64,000 bases of DNA from Candidatus Cloacimonetes bacterium 4572_55 (GCA_002084765.1 NBMB01000004.1:1-64000), one strand, 5' to 3'. Shown: positions 55,698 to 64,000, counted from the stretch's first letter. Notes: a model not told the origin generated them from the letters alone. Translations and numbers: made by a program.

Positions 55698-56243
55698 CTA
55701 TCTAAAGTATCTTTTTAAAAGACCTTCAAATGCTTTTCCGTGACGCGCTTCATCTTTGCACATTTCATGGACAGTGTCATGAATGGCGTCATACCCAAGT
55801 TCTTTTGCTCTTGTTGCAAGAATTTTTTTTCCTTTGCAGGCACCGTTTTCTGCGGCAACTCTTGCTTTCAAATTCTCTTTGGTGTCTGCAACGACCACCT
55901 CTCCAAGCAGTTCCGCAAATTTTGCGGCATGCTCCGCCTCTTCAAAAGCGATCCTTTTGTATGCCTCGGCTACTTCCGGATACCCTTCTCTATCTGCATG
56001 GCGGCTCATAGCGAGATACATTCCCACTTCTGTACATTCACCTGTAAAGTGTGCTCTCAAACCTTCAAGGACTTCCTTATCGACGTCTTTCGCGACTCCT
56101 ATTCTGTGCTCGTCCGCCCAGGTTAATCCCTCATTACCTTGCTCAGTAAACTTATCCGCAGTCGCTCTACATTGCGGGCACTCCTCTGGGGGAGCGTCGC
56201 CTTCATGAACGTAACCACAAACTGAACATATATATTTTTTCAA
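55698..56243 (-). CDS. rbr: Rubrerythrin with N-terminal rubredoxin domain
   Basis: A 181-residue non-heme iron protein that reduces hydrogen peroxide in anaerobes. The rubredoxin domain is at the N terminus ([17 protein letters not shown]), the reverse of classical rubrerythrin. The ferritin-like four-helix domain follows, with iron ligands in [19 protein letters not shown] and DEARHGKAF. The start is TTG 56243, 6-7 nt after GGAGAG; this gives the family start [13 protein letters not shown] 56270 and ATG 56264 in the same frame lie before the site. Electrons probably come from rubredoxin (26823) or an NADH reductase; the adjacent MdaB-like flavoprotein is a candidate. Confidence 0.96.
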   Translation of the reverse strand: MKKYICSVCGYVHEGDAPPEECPQCRATADKFTEQGNEGLTWADEHRIGVAKDVDKEVLEGLRAHFTGECTEVGMYLAMSRHADREGYPEVAEAYKRIAFEEAEHAAKFAELLGEVVVADTKENLKARVAAENGACKGKKILATRAKELGYDAIHDTVHEMCKDEARHGKAFEGLLKRYFR

Positions 56244-56493
56244 TTTCAACTCTCCGTTTCTCATTATCACTCGTTACATTTCCAGCTAAAATAAATATCG
56301 AAAATTTATTTTCCAATTTTCACATGGAAATTTAAGATATGTTTTTTAACGTGATATGCAAGGAAAATTTTCACTAAAAGTTGTATGATATGTTTTTTTT
56401 TTTAAATATCACATCCAGATAGTGTTTGAATAGCCTCACGGGGCCGACTTATTGTCGCCCCACTGTTCCTCCCGATGAGAACCGGCGGGCAGT

Positions 56494-57093
56494 TTAGGGC
56501 GTTTCCGAGTGAAACGCAGCATTCAAGTGGCTCTTAAATCGTTTGAGATCATTTTCCACATCTGCATTTTTGAGAACATCGTAGCAAGAAAATGTCGGCA
56601 ATGGCTCCATCCCAAAAAATTGATAATTTTTATGCAGCCACATAAATACGCCGTCAACTCCTTTTCCCTCAAAGAACTGGTTAGAGGCTTCAAAGGCTTC
56701 AAGCGGCGCATTCCATGTCGTGGAAATCATATATTTTTTTCCCTGCATGAGTCCGCCCGACCCATATTTCTTGCTTAAATCCGAGCGAGTTCGACCATCA
56801 TCTTTACAAAGTACTTGTCCAATACCCGTGGTATGCACCTCGTCAATGTATTTCTTAAAAAGATAAGGCACACTCATCCAATATACTGGCGTTTGCACAA
56901 ACACCACATCCGTCCATTTGTATTTATCCAGTTCTTCCGCGATATCGTAACCGTTTTGCACAATAGTCGTTTTGACCTCGTATCCCATGCCGTTAAGCAC
57001 CTCTTTGGCGACGTCAATAAGAGTTTGGTTGAGTTTACCTTCAGCAAAGCCTTCATAAAGCTGATGCGCGCTGATCAAAAGTACCTTTTTCAC
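56494..57093 (-). CDS. mdaB: MdaB-like NAD(P)H:quinone oxidoreductase
   Basis: A 199-residue flavodoxin-fold FAD enzyme that makes a two-electron reduction of quinones, protecting against oxidative stress. The first strand is KVLLISAHQLYEGFAEGKLNQTL, and the flavin loop reads VFVQTPVYWMSVPYLFKKYIDEV, with GGLMQGKKYMISTTWNAP after it. These are family blocks. The start is GTG 57093 with GGAGATG upstream. Its neighbours are rubrerythrin and a glycosyltransferase. Confidence 0.92.
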   Translation of the reverse strand: MKKVLLISAHQLYEGFAEGKLNQTLIDVAKEVLNGMGYEVKTTIVQNGYDIAEELDKYKWTDVVFVQTPVYWMSVPYLFKKYIDEVHTTGIGQVLCKDDGRTRSDLSKKYGSGGLMQGKKYMISTTWNAPLEAFEASNQFFEGKGVDGVFMWLHKNYQFFGMEPLPTFSCYDVLKNADVENDLKRFKSHLNAAFHSETP

Positions 57094-57149
57094 AACAAAA
57101 CATCTCCAATTTAGCTAATAAATTTCGTAGCGATTAAGTTCATAAAAAG

Positions 57150-58301
57150 TTAGACAGTGCATATCCGAGATAGCCATCCTTCAAGTCTTGCCCCAAGCAT
57201 TGTGTAAGAAAAGCAGGTTTCCGCCCTTACTCGACCCGTTTTAGCCATGTCCATACGCTGCGTGTGTTTTTGCAAGAGCGTCCGAGTCGCGCGTCCCAAC
57301 TCTGCGGGATTCCGATTCGTCAACACCCCAGTTTCCGGGGTCACAATTGAAGATACGCCGCCGCCTTGATACGCAACAGTCGGGGTTCCGCCCGAGAGAC
57401 CTTCCACATAGATGATTCCAAAATGTTCTTTTTTTTCTGGAGCGGCAATCAGCAAGGTGGCCGCGTTAATGAGTTTTGCCTTGTCCTCAGCCGAGACAAA
57501 GCCAAGAAAATGTCCACGCTGCCCCAATTTTGATTCCAACTCCTCTCGTAGTTCACCGTCTCCAATAAAAATTGTGGGAGCAAAGTCAGCGTAGTGAACC
57601 GATGCGGCAACCACATTCTGCGGACCTTTTGCATGAGTCAGCGCGCCGGGACAGATCGCGTATGTATCCGGCAAGTCGTATTTTTGTAAAATTCCATCTA
57701 TATTATTGGGATGAAACTCCTCCAAATCCACGCCGCAAGGTAAGACAATGAAACGACCTAAGGGAATATCAATAAGTTTCCGCACAAGATCGTCCCTCAC
57801 ATAGTCTGTTGTGACAATAATTCCGTTTGCGTTTTCAACAGCCGACTGGATCATTCTCCAAACTTGGTCATCATATAGCCCATGATGCCTCGGCTCAATT
57901 CCGGTGCCATGAAGAAATAACACGTACGGTGTGGCGTGACGCTTGGCAACATGATACGTAGCGATCGCGCTGATATTCGCGTGATGACCAATTATGATGT
58001 CTACATCCTGAATAATGGACTCCAGAGTGCTTTCATAAGCCGGTAAATACGCGGAAACTTCCTCGTATGTCATCGCGGATACAGCCTGCTGACTTTGACC
58101 AGCGGAAGGCAGATATTCATGAACTGGCATGATTCCATTGTAGATTTCTACGTCTATATTATGAGCTCCCGCAACGCCCGCCCCAATTTTTGGATGCATA
58201 AGATGAACCTGATGACCCTGATCGATGAGATAGCGCGCCTGTTGCCGAGCCACCTCGCCGCTTCCTCGTCCTTGATTGAGCAAAAGTATCGCAACGTGCA
58301 T
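57150..58301 (-). CDS. Family 4 glycosyltransferase
   Basis: A 383-residue GT-B enzyme that transfers a sugar from a nucleotide or lipid donor. The N-terminal domain has GRGSGEVARQQARYL (acceptor and glycine-rich loop). The C-terminal domain has CPGALTHAKGPQNVV, and the EX7E motif reads EHFGIIYVEGLSGGTPTVA. The start is ATG 58301, with AAGGAG 9 nt upstream; GTG 58307 in frame is too close to the site. It is the only such enzyme in this part; product and acceptor are unknown. Confidence 0.9.
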   Translation of the reverse strand: MHVAILLLNQGRGSGEVARQQARYLIDQGHQVHLMHPKIGAGVAGAHNIDVEIYNGIMPVHEYLPSAGQSQQAVSAMTYEEVSAYLPAYESTLESIIQDVDIIIGHHANISAIATYHVAKRHATPYVLFLHGTGIEPRHHGLYDDQVWRMIQSAVENANGIIVTTDYVRDDLVRKLIDIPLGRFIVLPCGVDLEEFHPNNIDGILQKYDLPDTYAICPGALTHAKGPQNVVAASVHYADFAPTIFIGDGELREELESKLGQRGHFLGFVSAEDKAKLINAATLLIAAPEKKEHFGIIYVEGLSGGTPTVAYQGGGVSSIVTPETGVLTNRNPAELGRATRTLLQKHTQRMDMAKTGRVRAETCFSYTMLGARLEGWLSRICTV

Positions 58302-58494
58302 AATCACCCACTCCTTAGATATTGGTTAATTATTCAAAATTATTTAGCCGCTAATGCACACGAACGCACTATAATATTAGTTATGGTCGGAATTTAATCT
58401 TTTATATCGGACGCCGACCGATCTGACGTGCTGTAAGCGTTGTTTTTGGGAATACATGCCAGGTCGTTCGAGTTAATAAAGCCGGAAAGAGACG

Positions 58495-58851
58495 TCAACT
58501 ACCGTATTGGCGCTCTTTTTCCAGATATTCCACCAGGAGTCGATACACGTTTTGGCGAGTTCGCGTCCCTTCCGCAGCCTGCAATGCAGAGATAATGAAT
58601 GGCGGAAAAAAATCAACAAACGCGTCTAAAGCCTCGCTGAGCGGAGTCAGCCCCTCATACGCATCCCTGTCCTTATTTTCCAAAATCCACATACTGATCG
58701 CCTGAAGAAGATTGGGGTCGTCTGTGGTCTCAAACGCCTTTTCCACACAAGAAAAAAGTGGCGCTCCCAAATCAACCATAACAGCGACCTTTGTCCAAAA
58801 TAATATCTGTGTTTGTATCGGTTTATTTATCTTATCTGCTTTTTTTGCCAT
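58495..58851 (-). CDS. Solitary T2SSF (GspF/PilC-like) domain protein
   Basis: A 118-residue protein. Residues about 16-112 resemble one cytoplasmic domain of GspF/PilC, the inner-membrane core of type II secretion and type IV pili: FWTKVAVMVDLGAPLFSCVEKAFETT, then LTPLSEALDAFVDFFPPFIISALQAAEGT, then LLVEYLEKE. The usual proteins have two such domains and three membrane segments. This one has a single domain and none. It may regulate a pilus or secretion system, or be an independent adaptor. GAGGG lies before ATG 58851. No pilus gene is near. Confidence 0.75.
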   Translation of the reverse strand: MAKKADKINKPIQTQILFWTKVAVMVDLGAPLFSCVEKAFETTDDPNLLQAISMWILENKDRDAYEGLTPLSEALDAFVDFFPPFIISALQAAEGTRTRQNVYRLLVEYLEKERQYGS

Positions 58852-58977
58852 AGCTCCCTCTCTATATATCATAGTTCTCTAAGAGTATGTATCCGTATAA
58901 TACAGTCATTAAAGATATGCGCTGCCCAATGTTTTGCAAGCGGAAAATATCGATTTCCTATTGGTATCCAGTTTTTT

Positions 58978-59009
58978 TTGACTTTGGTTTGACTTTGGTT
59001 TGACTTTGG
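58978..59009. repeat. 11-bp microsatellite, three units
   Basis: TTGACTTTGGT repeated three times (58978-58988, 58989-58999, 59000-59009). The units each contain a TTGACT -35-like hexamer, which may tune the promoter on the right or be chance. Confidence 0.85.
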
Positions 59010-59087
59010 ATTGAAGATAAAAAAGCGCGATCTTTCGATAAATTCAGCATCCTGTGCATATTTTTCTATTGAATCTCTTCTTTCTCG

Positions 59088-59116
59088 TTGACACTTTTTA
59101 CTAAAAAAGTTATACT
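59088..59116 (+). promoter_or_regulatory. Strong promoter of the bamD cluster
   Basis: TTGACA (59088-59093) and TATACT (59111-59116) with 17 bp between, the best sigma70-type match in the window. The leader before bamD is about 250 nt. Confidence 0.75.
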
Positions 59117-59371
59117 CAGAGATCACAACTCTCTTCTCTCGCGGTCTTGTTCACTGAAAAGAAAAAGATAGCGAAATTCTACGGAACATTATATCTTTAT
59201 GGAAGTTTTAAGCGCGCTGATCTTCATTAAAGAATTCGTTTTCATGCGCGGTTCTGCAATTATTGAAAACGGGCTGGATTTAATGAGCAATTATAATAAA
59301 ATGGAAAAGATTACTTTTAATTTTTAAAAAATATGTTTAGATATTCTGATTTATATCAAAAACTACGTGGG

Positions 59372-60133
59372 ATGCGACGCTTCATGAAACTCATGGTGTT
59401 TCTCCCGCTGATATTCTCTCTAAGCTGCGTGAGCGATTCTAGGCAGAAGTACTTATCGCCTGCGGATCTTTTATCCAAAGCGCAGATAAAATTGGAGAAA
59501 AATAAGACTGACGACGCTATTTTACTTTTGGAGCAATTGATATACAACTATCCAGGTTATGAAGAGAGAGAGTTGGCAGGCTACTTGATTGTCAAAGCCT
59601 ATTACGAGAATAAAGATCACGTTATGACCCTTGCCGAAGGTCGAGATTATGTCCGGGATTATCCCTCAAACGAATTGGCTGACCATGTTCAATACATGCT
59701 TGCAGACGCTTTATATCGGCAATCCCCTGGATACGCGCTGGATCAATCGACTACCAGAGACGCAGTCGTTGAGTTTCAGACCTTGATACAGCTATACCCG
59801 GAGAGCGAATGGATTCCAAAAGTCGAGGAGAAGCTGGCAAAGTGTATTGACAAATTGGCAAAAAAAGAATACCTAAACGGCACATTTTATAAGAGGATGG
59901 GTATGTATGCGCCGTCTGAGGTCTATTTTAAGACGGTCATTGCCGCGTATCCAGACAGCGAATGGGCGGATGATTCCTTATTCGCTTTGGGTGAAGCCTA
60001 TATGAAACAAAAGGCTCTCGGCGATGCGTCGGACACTTTTAATAAATTGACCCGCGCATATCCGGATAGCAAATGGACGAGTCAAGCAGAAGAGTATTTG
60101 GCTGATATTGAAAACTGGAATGCGAAAGATTAA
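59372..60133 (+). CDS. bamD: BamD-like outer-membrane assembly lipoprotein
   Basis: A 253-residue lipoprotein with lipobox SLSC (residue 19 of this start) and TPR-like repeats: YLSPADLLSKAQIKLEKNKTDDAILLLEQLIYNYP, then DAVVEFQTLIQLYPESEW, then VYFKTVIAAYPDSEWADDSL and FNKLTRAYPDSKW. BamD is a core part of the BAM complex that inserts beta-barrels in the outer membrane. The start is uncertain: ATG 59372 gives a normal signal peptide, but ATG 59384 or 59333 also fit and none has a clear ribosome site. A membrane TPR gene follows in 21 bp and ssb after that. Confidence 0.88.
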   Translation: MRRFMKLMVFLPLIFSLSCVSDSRQKYLSPADLLSKAQIKLEKNKTDDAILLLEQLIYNYPGYEERELAGYLIVKAYYENKDHVMTLAEGRDYVRDYPSNELADHVQYMLADALYRQSPGYALDQSTTRDAVVEFQTLIQLYPESEWIPKVEEKLAKCIDKLAKKEYLNGTFYKRMGMYAPSEVYFKTVIAAYPDSEWADDSLFALGEAYMKQKALGDASDTFNKLTRAYPDSKWTSQAEEYLADIENWNAKD

Positions 60134-60154
60134 ATAACGTGTGAGGAGGTGAAC

Positions 60155-60841
60155 TTGAGGAAAAAGGTCAAAATTACAAAGCGGCAATTAAAAGAGGATG
60201 AATTGCTTCAAGCGGTGATGACGTCAACCGCGTTTTTAAAAGAATATTGGCAAAAAATCGCTATCGGTGTCTGTATTATTGTGGTTGCCGCTGGGATTTC
60301 TGCCTTTTATTTATCATTTCAAAAAAACAAACTCTCAGAATCCGGAGTCCTCTATTCCCAAGCGCGACTCGCCTATCAAGACGGCAATCAAGAAGAGGCG
60401 ATTACGTACTTTGAGCAGTTGGTCGATCAGTACGGCGGGACTCAAAACGGGAAGGAAGGGCTGATGTTTTTGGGGAACATCTATTTTGAGAAGGACGAAT
60501 TTGTTAGAGCGGTGGAAATGTACGAAAAGTGTAAGAAAAGCTTCTCAAAAGAGGACATTTTCTATATGTCCGCCCGGGAGGGCATTGCCGCCTGTTACGA
60601 AGGACAGAAGAAATACGACGAAGCCGCCAAAGAGTATGAGGCGATCGCCAATTCTTCAACCGATGAAAATGTCTCGATACGGAATTTGATGGCTGCCGCT
60701 GTCGCTTATCAAGAAGCGGGCGACGTCTCGCAGGCAAAAAAGCAGTATCAAAAAATTATTGATGAGTATCCGGAATCTCGGTTGCTGAAGACCGCAGAGA
60801 ATAAGCTCAAGACACTTGAGCTTATTGCCAAAGGTAGTTAA
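60155..60841 (+). CDS. Membrane-anchored TPR protein, YfgM-like
   Basis: A 228-residue protein with a cytoplasmic N-terminal part (about 1-35, rich in Lys), one membrane segment (IAIGVCIIVVAAGISAFYL, about 38-56) and periplasmic TPRs (LAYQDGNQEEAITYFEQL, EFVRAVEMYEKCKK, KYDEAAKEYEAIA, DVSQAKKQYQKIIDEYPES). This layout is like YfgM, a periplasmic chaperone partner of the Sec translocon. The start is TTG 60155, 5 nt after AGGAGG; GTG 60149 lies inside that site. The place beside bamD fits a role in envelope biogenesis. Confidence 0.8.
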   Translation: MRKKVKITKRQLKEDELLQAVMTSTAFLKEYWQKIAIGVCIIVVAAGISAFYLSFQKNKLSESGVLYSQARLAYQDGNQEEAITYFEQLVDQYGGTQNGKEGLMFLGNIYFEKDEFVRAVEMYEKCKKSFSKEDIFYMSAREGIAACYEGQKKYDEAAKEYEAIANSSTDENVSIRNLMAAAVAYQEAGDVSQAKKQYQKIIDEYPESRLLKTAENKLKTLELIAKGS

Positions 60842-60879
60842 TTTTTCTATTTTTTTTGATTTAAAAAAAGGATTGAAAT

Positions 60880-61347
60880 ATGAGTCGAGGAGTAAATAAG
60901 GTTATATTGATTGGTTACTTAGGTCGAGACCCTGAATTGCGCTACACCTCTTCTGGAATAGCGGTTGCCACTCTTTCGTTGGCGACCAATAAATCATGGA
61001 CGGATAAAGATGGAAATAAACAAACGCAGGCGGAATGGCATAGCGTCGTTGTTTGGAGGAGGCTGGCGGAAGTTTGCGGACAATATTTGACAAAAGGCAG
61101 TCAGGTTTATATAGAGGGAAGGCTGCAGACTCGTTCCTGGGAAGACCAAAACGGAAACAAACGTTATATGACTGAGGTCGTGGCGCACGAGATGCAGATG
61201 CTCGGCGGAGCCTCTGGCGGCGGGATCGCAGGACCTCCCTTACCTGATGAGCCGCCCCCCTATATGAGAGATGGTATTGAAAACGAGAGCGAAAACGAGA
61301 CCAAGGTGGATAACAATGGCGGAACCGAAGATGATATTCCGTTCTAA
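60880..61347 (+). CDS. ssb: Single-stranded DNA-binding protein
   Basis: A 155-residue SSB that coats single-stranded DNA in replication and repair. The OB fold (1-110) starts [19 protein letters not shown] and contains [36 protein letters not shown] Gly/Pro-rich disordered linker follows, and the end is EDDIPF, the tip that recruits partner proteins. AAAGGA precedes ATG 60880. It lies between a TPR gene and the selenoprotein gene. Confidence 0.97.
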   Translation: MSRGVNKVILIGYLGRDPELRYTSSGIAVATLSLATNKSWTDKDGNKQTQAEWHSVVVWRRLAEVCGQYLTKGSQVYIEGRLQTRSWEDQNGNKRYMTEVVAHEMQMLGGASGGGIAGPPLPDEPPPYMRDGIENESENETKVDNNGGTEDDIPF

Positions 61348-61432
61348 TTATAAATGATTTTTGCCAAAAATTGGCAGGATTTATCACGTATATTTTCGTA
61401 TTTAATTTAAGTTCAATGAGAGGAGGTGAACG

Positions 61433-62485
61433 ATGGTGAAGAAAATTTACCTGGCATTTGGAATTCTTTTGGCGTTATTCTCCAGCTCGGTTTATGCTGG
61501 TCCGGTCTTTGAGCCGATGAAGGGCGATACGCATGACTTCGGCACAATCTCACAAGGCGAGACAGTCGTGCACGCGTTTCCATTTCGGAACCCCGGCGAT
61601 GATACGTTGCGGATTTTGAATGTCAAAGCCTCTTGAGGATGCACAGCCGTGCCCGGGTGGGCGCGTACCGTAGCTCCTGGAGAGGAAAGTCAAATTGAAG
61701 TCAAATTTAACACAAAAGGAAAGAGGAATCGGCAGACCAAGCGGATCACTGTTCGGACAGACGATCCAAACAATGAGCGATTCGTCTTTACTTTAACCGG
61801 TAATATTTTTGAGCCGATTTCAATCGCGCCGCCGTCTCTCAGCATTCGTTCAAAGCTGGGAGAAAGCGTGACCAAATCGATCAAGATAACGAATAATCTG
61901 GATCATCCGCTGACGTTGGGTCAGATCGAATACCCGGACGAAGACTCTCGAGAGAGGGTGGAGTTTCGTTTAGATAAAAATATAATCCAACCAAATGATT
62001 TCGCTGAGTTTACTGTGATATCGAACGGGAAAAAAGAAGGTCGATTGTATAAGACCTTTACTGTCCCGACTGATGAACCGAAGTATAAAACGTTATCGAT
62101 TCGGGTAAATGTTTTTGTAGAGGGCGGAAAAATCGAATTCCCCACAGCACTTTCTTTCGGAAGATTTCTGATAGGAGAGGAGAAGACCCAAACCGTCCAA
62201 ATTACGAATAATATGGATCATCCGGTGAGTTTTGGAGAGATCACTTTTCCCGATGAAAAAATCAGAAGCGTAACGACGGGAAATTTGGATAAAAAATCGT
62301 TGGCAGTTGGCGAATCCGCGTCGTTATCCGTTACTCTGAATCCCAAAGAAACGGGAGCTCTGAAGGGCGTGCTAACAATCCATACAGACGACGACAAGAT
62401 GCCTCTGATTTCCATCCGTATGAATGCGCAAATCGATCCCGCTGTGGGTCCAAATGCGAATTCAAAAACGAATAGTGATCGATAG
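61433..62485 (+). CDS. DUF1573-family protein, probable selenoprotein (in-frame UGA)
   Basis: One gene of 350 residues, with UGA 61634-61636 read through as selenocysteine (residue 68). Before it lie a signal peptide (1-23) and the DUF1573 start GDTHDFGTISQGETVVHAFPFRN. After it the frame continues without a break. UGA falls exactly where the family has its first conserved Cys: NVKAS-U-GCTAVPGWARTVAPGEES, in other members usually SCGCT. Two further Ig-like domains follow (about 130-230, 235-340). AGGAGGTGAACG gives ATG 61433 a strong ribosome site, while GTG 61649 after the UGA has none. A SECIS-like hairpin lies at 61648-61665. UGA is a true stop in many other genes here. A frozen nonsense mutation is the alternative. 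Confidence 0.85.
61634..61665 (+). promoter_or_regulatory. UGA codon and candidate bacterial SECIS element
   Basis: UGA at 61634-61636. Bases 61648-61654 (CGUGCCC) pair with 61659-61665 (GGGCGCG), seven base pairs with one G-U, around loop GGGU (61655-61658). The loop begins with G, and lies 18 nt after the UGA, inside the 16-37 nt range of the known bacterial SECIS model. A lower A-G-C/G-C-U pairing (61645-61647 with 61673-61675) may extend the stem. Confidence 0.75.
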
Positions 62486-62521
62486 ATAATCGCAACAATT
62501 GACAATTATCAACTCATATCG

Positions 62522-62591
62522 AACCCTAAGGGTCTTATGATTGTAACAACCTAAAATTTATTTTGTTACAGACAGACCTTTAGGGTTTTTT
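62522..62591 (+). terminator. Intrinsic terminator after the selenoprotein gene
   Basis: 14 bp (62522-62535 with 62574-62587, one wobble), an inner TGTAACAA/TTGTTACA pair, and a T6 tail. It separates this cluster from bshC. Confidence 0.85.
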
Positions 62592-62612
62592 GCTAGTAAC
62601 GGTTTGCTATTT

Positions 62613-64000
62613 ATGAACACTCCGCTCGAATTTTTTTCGCACAGTCCCCTTGATATTGGCTCAAAATTATACAGAGATTACTGCGCGGGTCATAAGAATC
62701 TGTCGCCTTTTTTTCGTTATCCTTATTTCCAGGATTTTCAACGTTTCGAATCAAAAAATACTCCCCGTGAGCTCGATTTTGATCAAAAAAGACGGGAACA
62801 GGTCAGCGAAATATTGATCAGATGGAATCGAAAAATCGGTAATACTAGTGAGGCTGTCTCTGAAAATCTTGAAAAATTTCGTCGTCCTCAGACATATTGC
62901 GTTGTGACTGGGCAACAAACAACAATATTTTTAGGACCTTTATATACAATATATAAATCCCTGACCGCTATTGCCTTATGCGATGATCTGAAACAAAAAT
63001 TTCCTTTTTATGAGTTCACGCCCATTTTTTGGTGCAGCGCGGATGATCATGATTTTTATGAGATAACGACCACCCGATATGTGAACGACCAAAATCAGAC
63101 GATACGACAACAATATCAAACAGAGGACTCCCATCTTAAGCCTGCTTATGAGTTGCCGACTCCAGAAAATTTAAAAACCTTAGCTAATGAAATGTTATCA
63201 GCCAATTTTCCCTTTCACGAGAAAATACACCGTCTTGTACACGAGACTTTAGATCAAGCTGAATCTGTGGGTCATTGGTTTCATCTTTTGGCGTCAAGGT
63301 TGATCGGTCGATTGGGATTGATATTGATCCCATCCCATCTGCCTGTGTTGCGCCGACTGATGCAGCCAATATTTTCCAGAGAAATTCGACAGGGCGGCAA
63401 GTCTACCCGATTGGTGCGCGACTCTGGACAACGTCTCACCAAGTTAGGCTATCACGGGCAGATAGAGAGACGGCCGGGCGCGCTGAATATTTTTTATCAC
63501 CGGGATAAGCGGCGCTATCGGATCACAAAAATCGACGATCATTTTGAAATGGATCAGATCGACAAATGCCTTTCTCTGTCCGAATTGGAACAATCCGCGC
63601 GAGAATCCCCCGAATTTTTCAGCCCGGGAGCGGCTCTGCGTCCAGTTGTGCAGGACTACCTTCTTCCCACTGCCGCGTATGTCGCGGGACCTGGTGAAAT
63701 TGCCTATTTCGCGCAACTCGATTTGGTTTACGATATGTTTGACGTCCGTATGCCGACAATCTTTCCTCGCTCTGGGCTGACGATTCTGGAGCCAAAGATC
63801 AAGAGGCTGACAAAAAAATATAACCTGAGCGTCAAGGATGTGGCGGATCAAAAACAAGGGCTGATCCGACGCGTTATGTCCGAGTCGTTTTCGACAGAGT
63901 TGGATCAACAATTTGCATCTGCCCGTCGTGAAGTCGGAGAAATTCTGCATCGAATCACGCCCCAAATCCGGAAAATTGATGAAGGAGCCTTTCAATTTTC
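62613..64000 (+). CDS. bshC: Bacillithiol biosynthesis cysteine-adding enzyme BshC (partial)
   Basis: The first 462 residues of BshC, which is cut by the window edge (whole proteins are about 530-540). BshC is thought to join cysteine to the malate-glucosamine precursor and so to finish bacillithiol, the low-molecular thiol of Firmicutes, Bacteroidetes and others. Family blocks are CVVTGQQTTIFLGPLYTIYKSL, PIFWCSADDHDFYEI, LRPVVQDYLLPTAAYVAGPGEIAYFAQLDLVY and MPTIFPRSGLTI. ATG 62613 is chosen because it gives the family start; the ribosome site is weak. The usual bshA or bshB genes are not nearby. It follows a terminator, so it has its own promoter. Confidence 0.94.
   Translation, partial: MNTPLEFFSHSPLDIGSKLYRDYCAGHKNLSPFFRYPYFQDFQRFESKNTPRELDFDQKRREQVSEILIRWNRKIGNTSEAVSENLEKFRRPQTYCVVTGQQTTIFLGPLYTIYKSLTAIALCDDLKQKFPFYEFTPIFWCSADDHDFYEITTTRYVNDQNQTIRQQYQTEDSHLKPAYELPTPENLKTLANEMLSANFPFHEKIHRLVHETLDQAESVGHWFHLLASRLIGRLGLILIPSHLPVLRRLMQPIFSREIRQGGKSTRLVRDSGQRLTKLGYHGQIERRPGALNIFYHRDKRRYRITKIDDHFEMDQIDKCLSLSELEQSARESPEFFSPGAALRPVVQDYLLPTAAYVAGPGEIAYFAQLDLVYDMFDVRMPTIFPRSGLTILEPKIKRLTKKYNLSVKDVADQKQGLIRRVMSESFSTELDQQFASARREVGEILHRITPQIRKIDEGAFQF

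Larger units (their letters stand above)
58852..59371. other. Non-coding stretch upstream of bamD
   Basis: About 520 bp. It has an 11-bp microsatellite (58978-59009) and a promoter at 59088-59116. A minus-strand frame at 58869-59126 covers both and is not a gene. Confidence 0.6.

Noticed and set aside
58869-59126. 85-codon minus-strand frame
   Set aside because: It is largely a translated microsatellite and overlaps the strong bamD promoter.
61649-62485. Separate gene starting at GTG 61649
   Set aside because: It has no ribosome site, starts in the middle of the DUF1573 domain and is in the same frame as the upstream part. UGA readthrough is the better explanation.

Overview
The window is chromosomal DNA from a Gram-negative, probably anaerobic or microaerophilic bacterium of the FCB superphylum or a neighbouring candidate phylum (KSB1, Calditrichota or Zixibacteria type). 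This placement is inferred from the mix of genes: a PorV-like barrel and type IX-style C-terminal secretion tails, DUF5683-type proteins, an MglA GTPase, bacillithiol synthesis (BshC), rubrerythrin and rubredoxin, and many TPR, Calx-beta and FG-GAP surface proteins. The code is standard, since UGA ends many genes. Alternative TTG and GTG starts are common. I see no rRNA, CRISPR, insertion sequence or prophage.

Layout. 1-8000: an ankyrin protein, then nusA and infB with their own promoters and without the usual rimP or rbfA, followed by an MglA-type GTPase and a DUF4388 plus Roadblock partner. 8-16.2 kb: a TPR protein, an O-antigen ligase/polymerase with TPRs, and a secreted protein of nine Calx-beta domains ending in a dockerin. 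16.2-26.8 kb: a NifX-like protein with a zinc ribbon, two tandem serine tRNAs with promoter and terminator, gltX overlapping a histidine kinase, a very large metallopeptidase/propeller/barrel protein, rho with a long structured leader, and a 3-hydroxyacyl-CoA dehydrogenase. 26.8-34 kb: a small rubredoxin, class I aldolase and a 1705-residue secreted protein. 34.3-46.4 kb: psd-pssA, a three-gene surface operon (lipoprotein, barrel, NHL lipoprotein), a PorV-like protein, an M6 metalloprotease with a type IX tail, and two related DUF5683-like proteins. 46.5-58.9 kb: a YvbH-type PH protein, orphan NuoF and KorA-type subunits, a heterodimeric ABC exporter, then an RRM protein, rubrerythrin, a flavin reductase, a glycosyltransferase and a lone T2SSF domain. 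59-64 kb: bamD, a membrane TPR protein, ssb, an apparent selenoprotein and bshC (cut by the window edge).

The strongest discovery is at 61433-62485. A DUF1573-family protein is interrupted by one in-frame UGA exactly at the first cysteine of the family's conserved Cys-Gly-Cys-Thr motif. A 7-bp hairpin with a GGGU loop lies 18 nt downstream, as expected for a bacterial SECIS element. This reads as a selenocysteine-containing DUF1573 protein with a Sec-Gly-Cys motif; the Sec machinery itself is not in the window. Other points of note are a dispersed repeat family built on a 9-bp unit, a four-domain duplication inside the Calx-beta protein, a T2SSF domain without membrane segments, and structured leaders before nusA, rho and korA.
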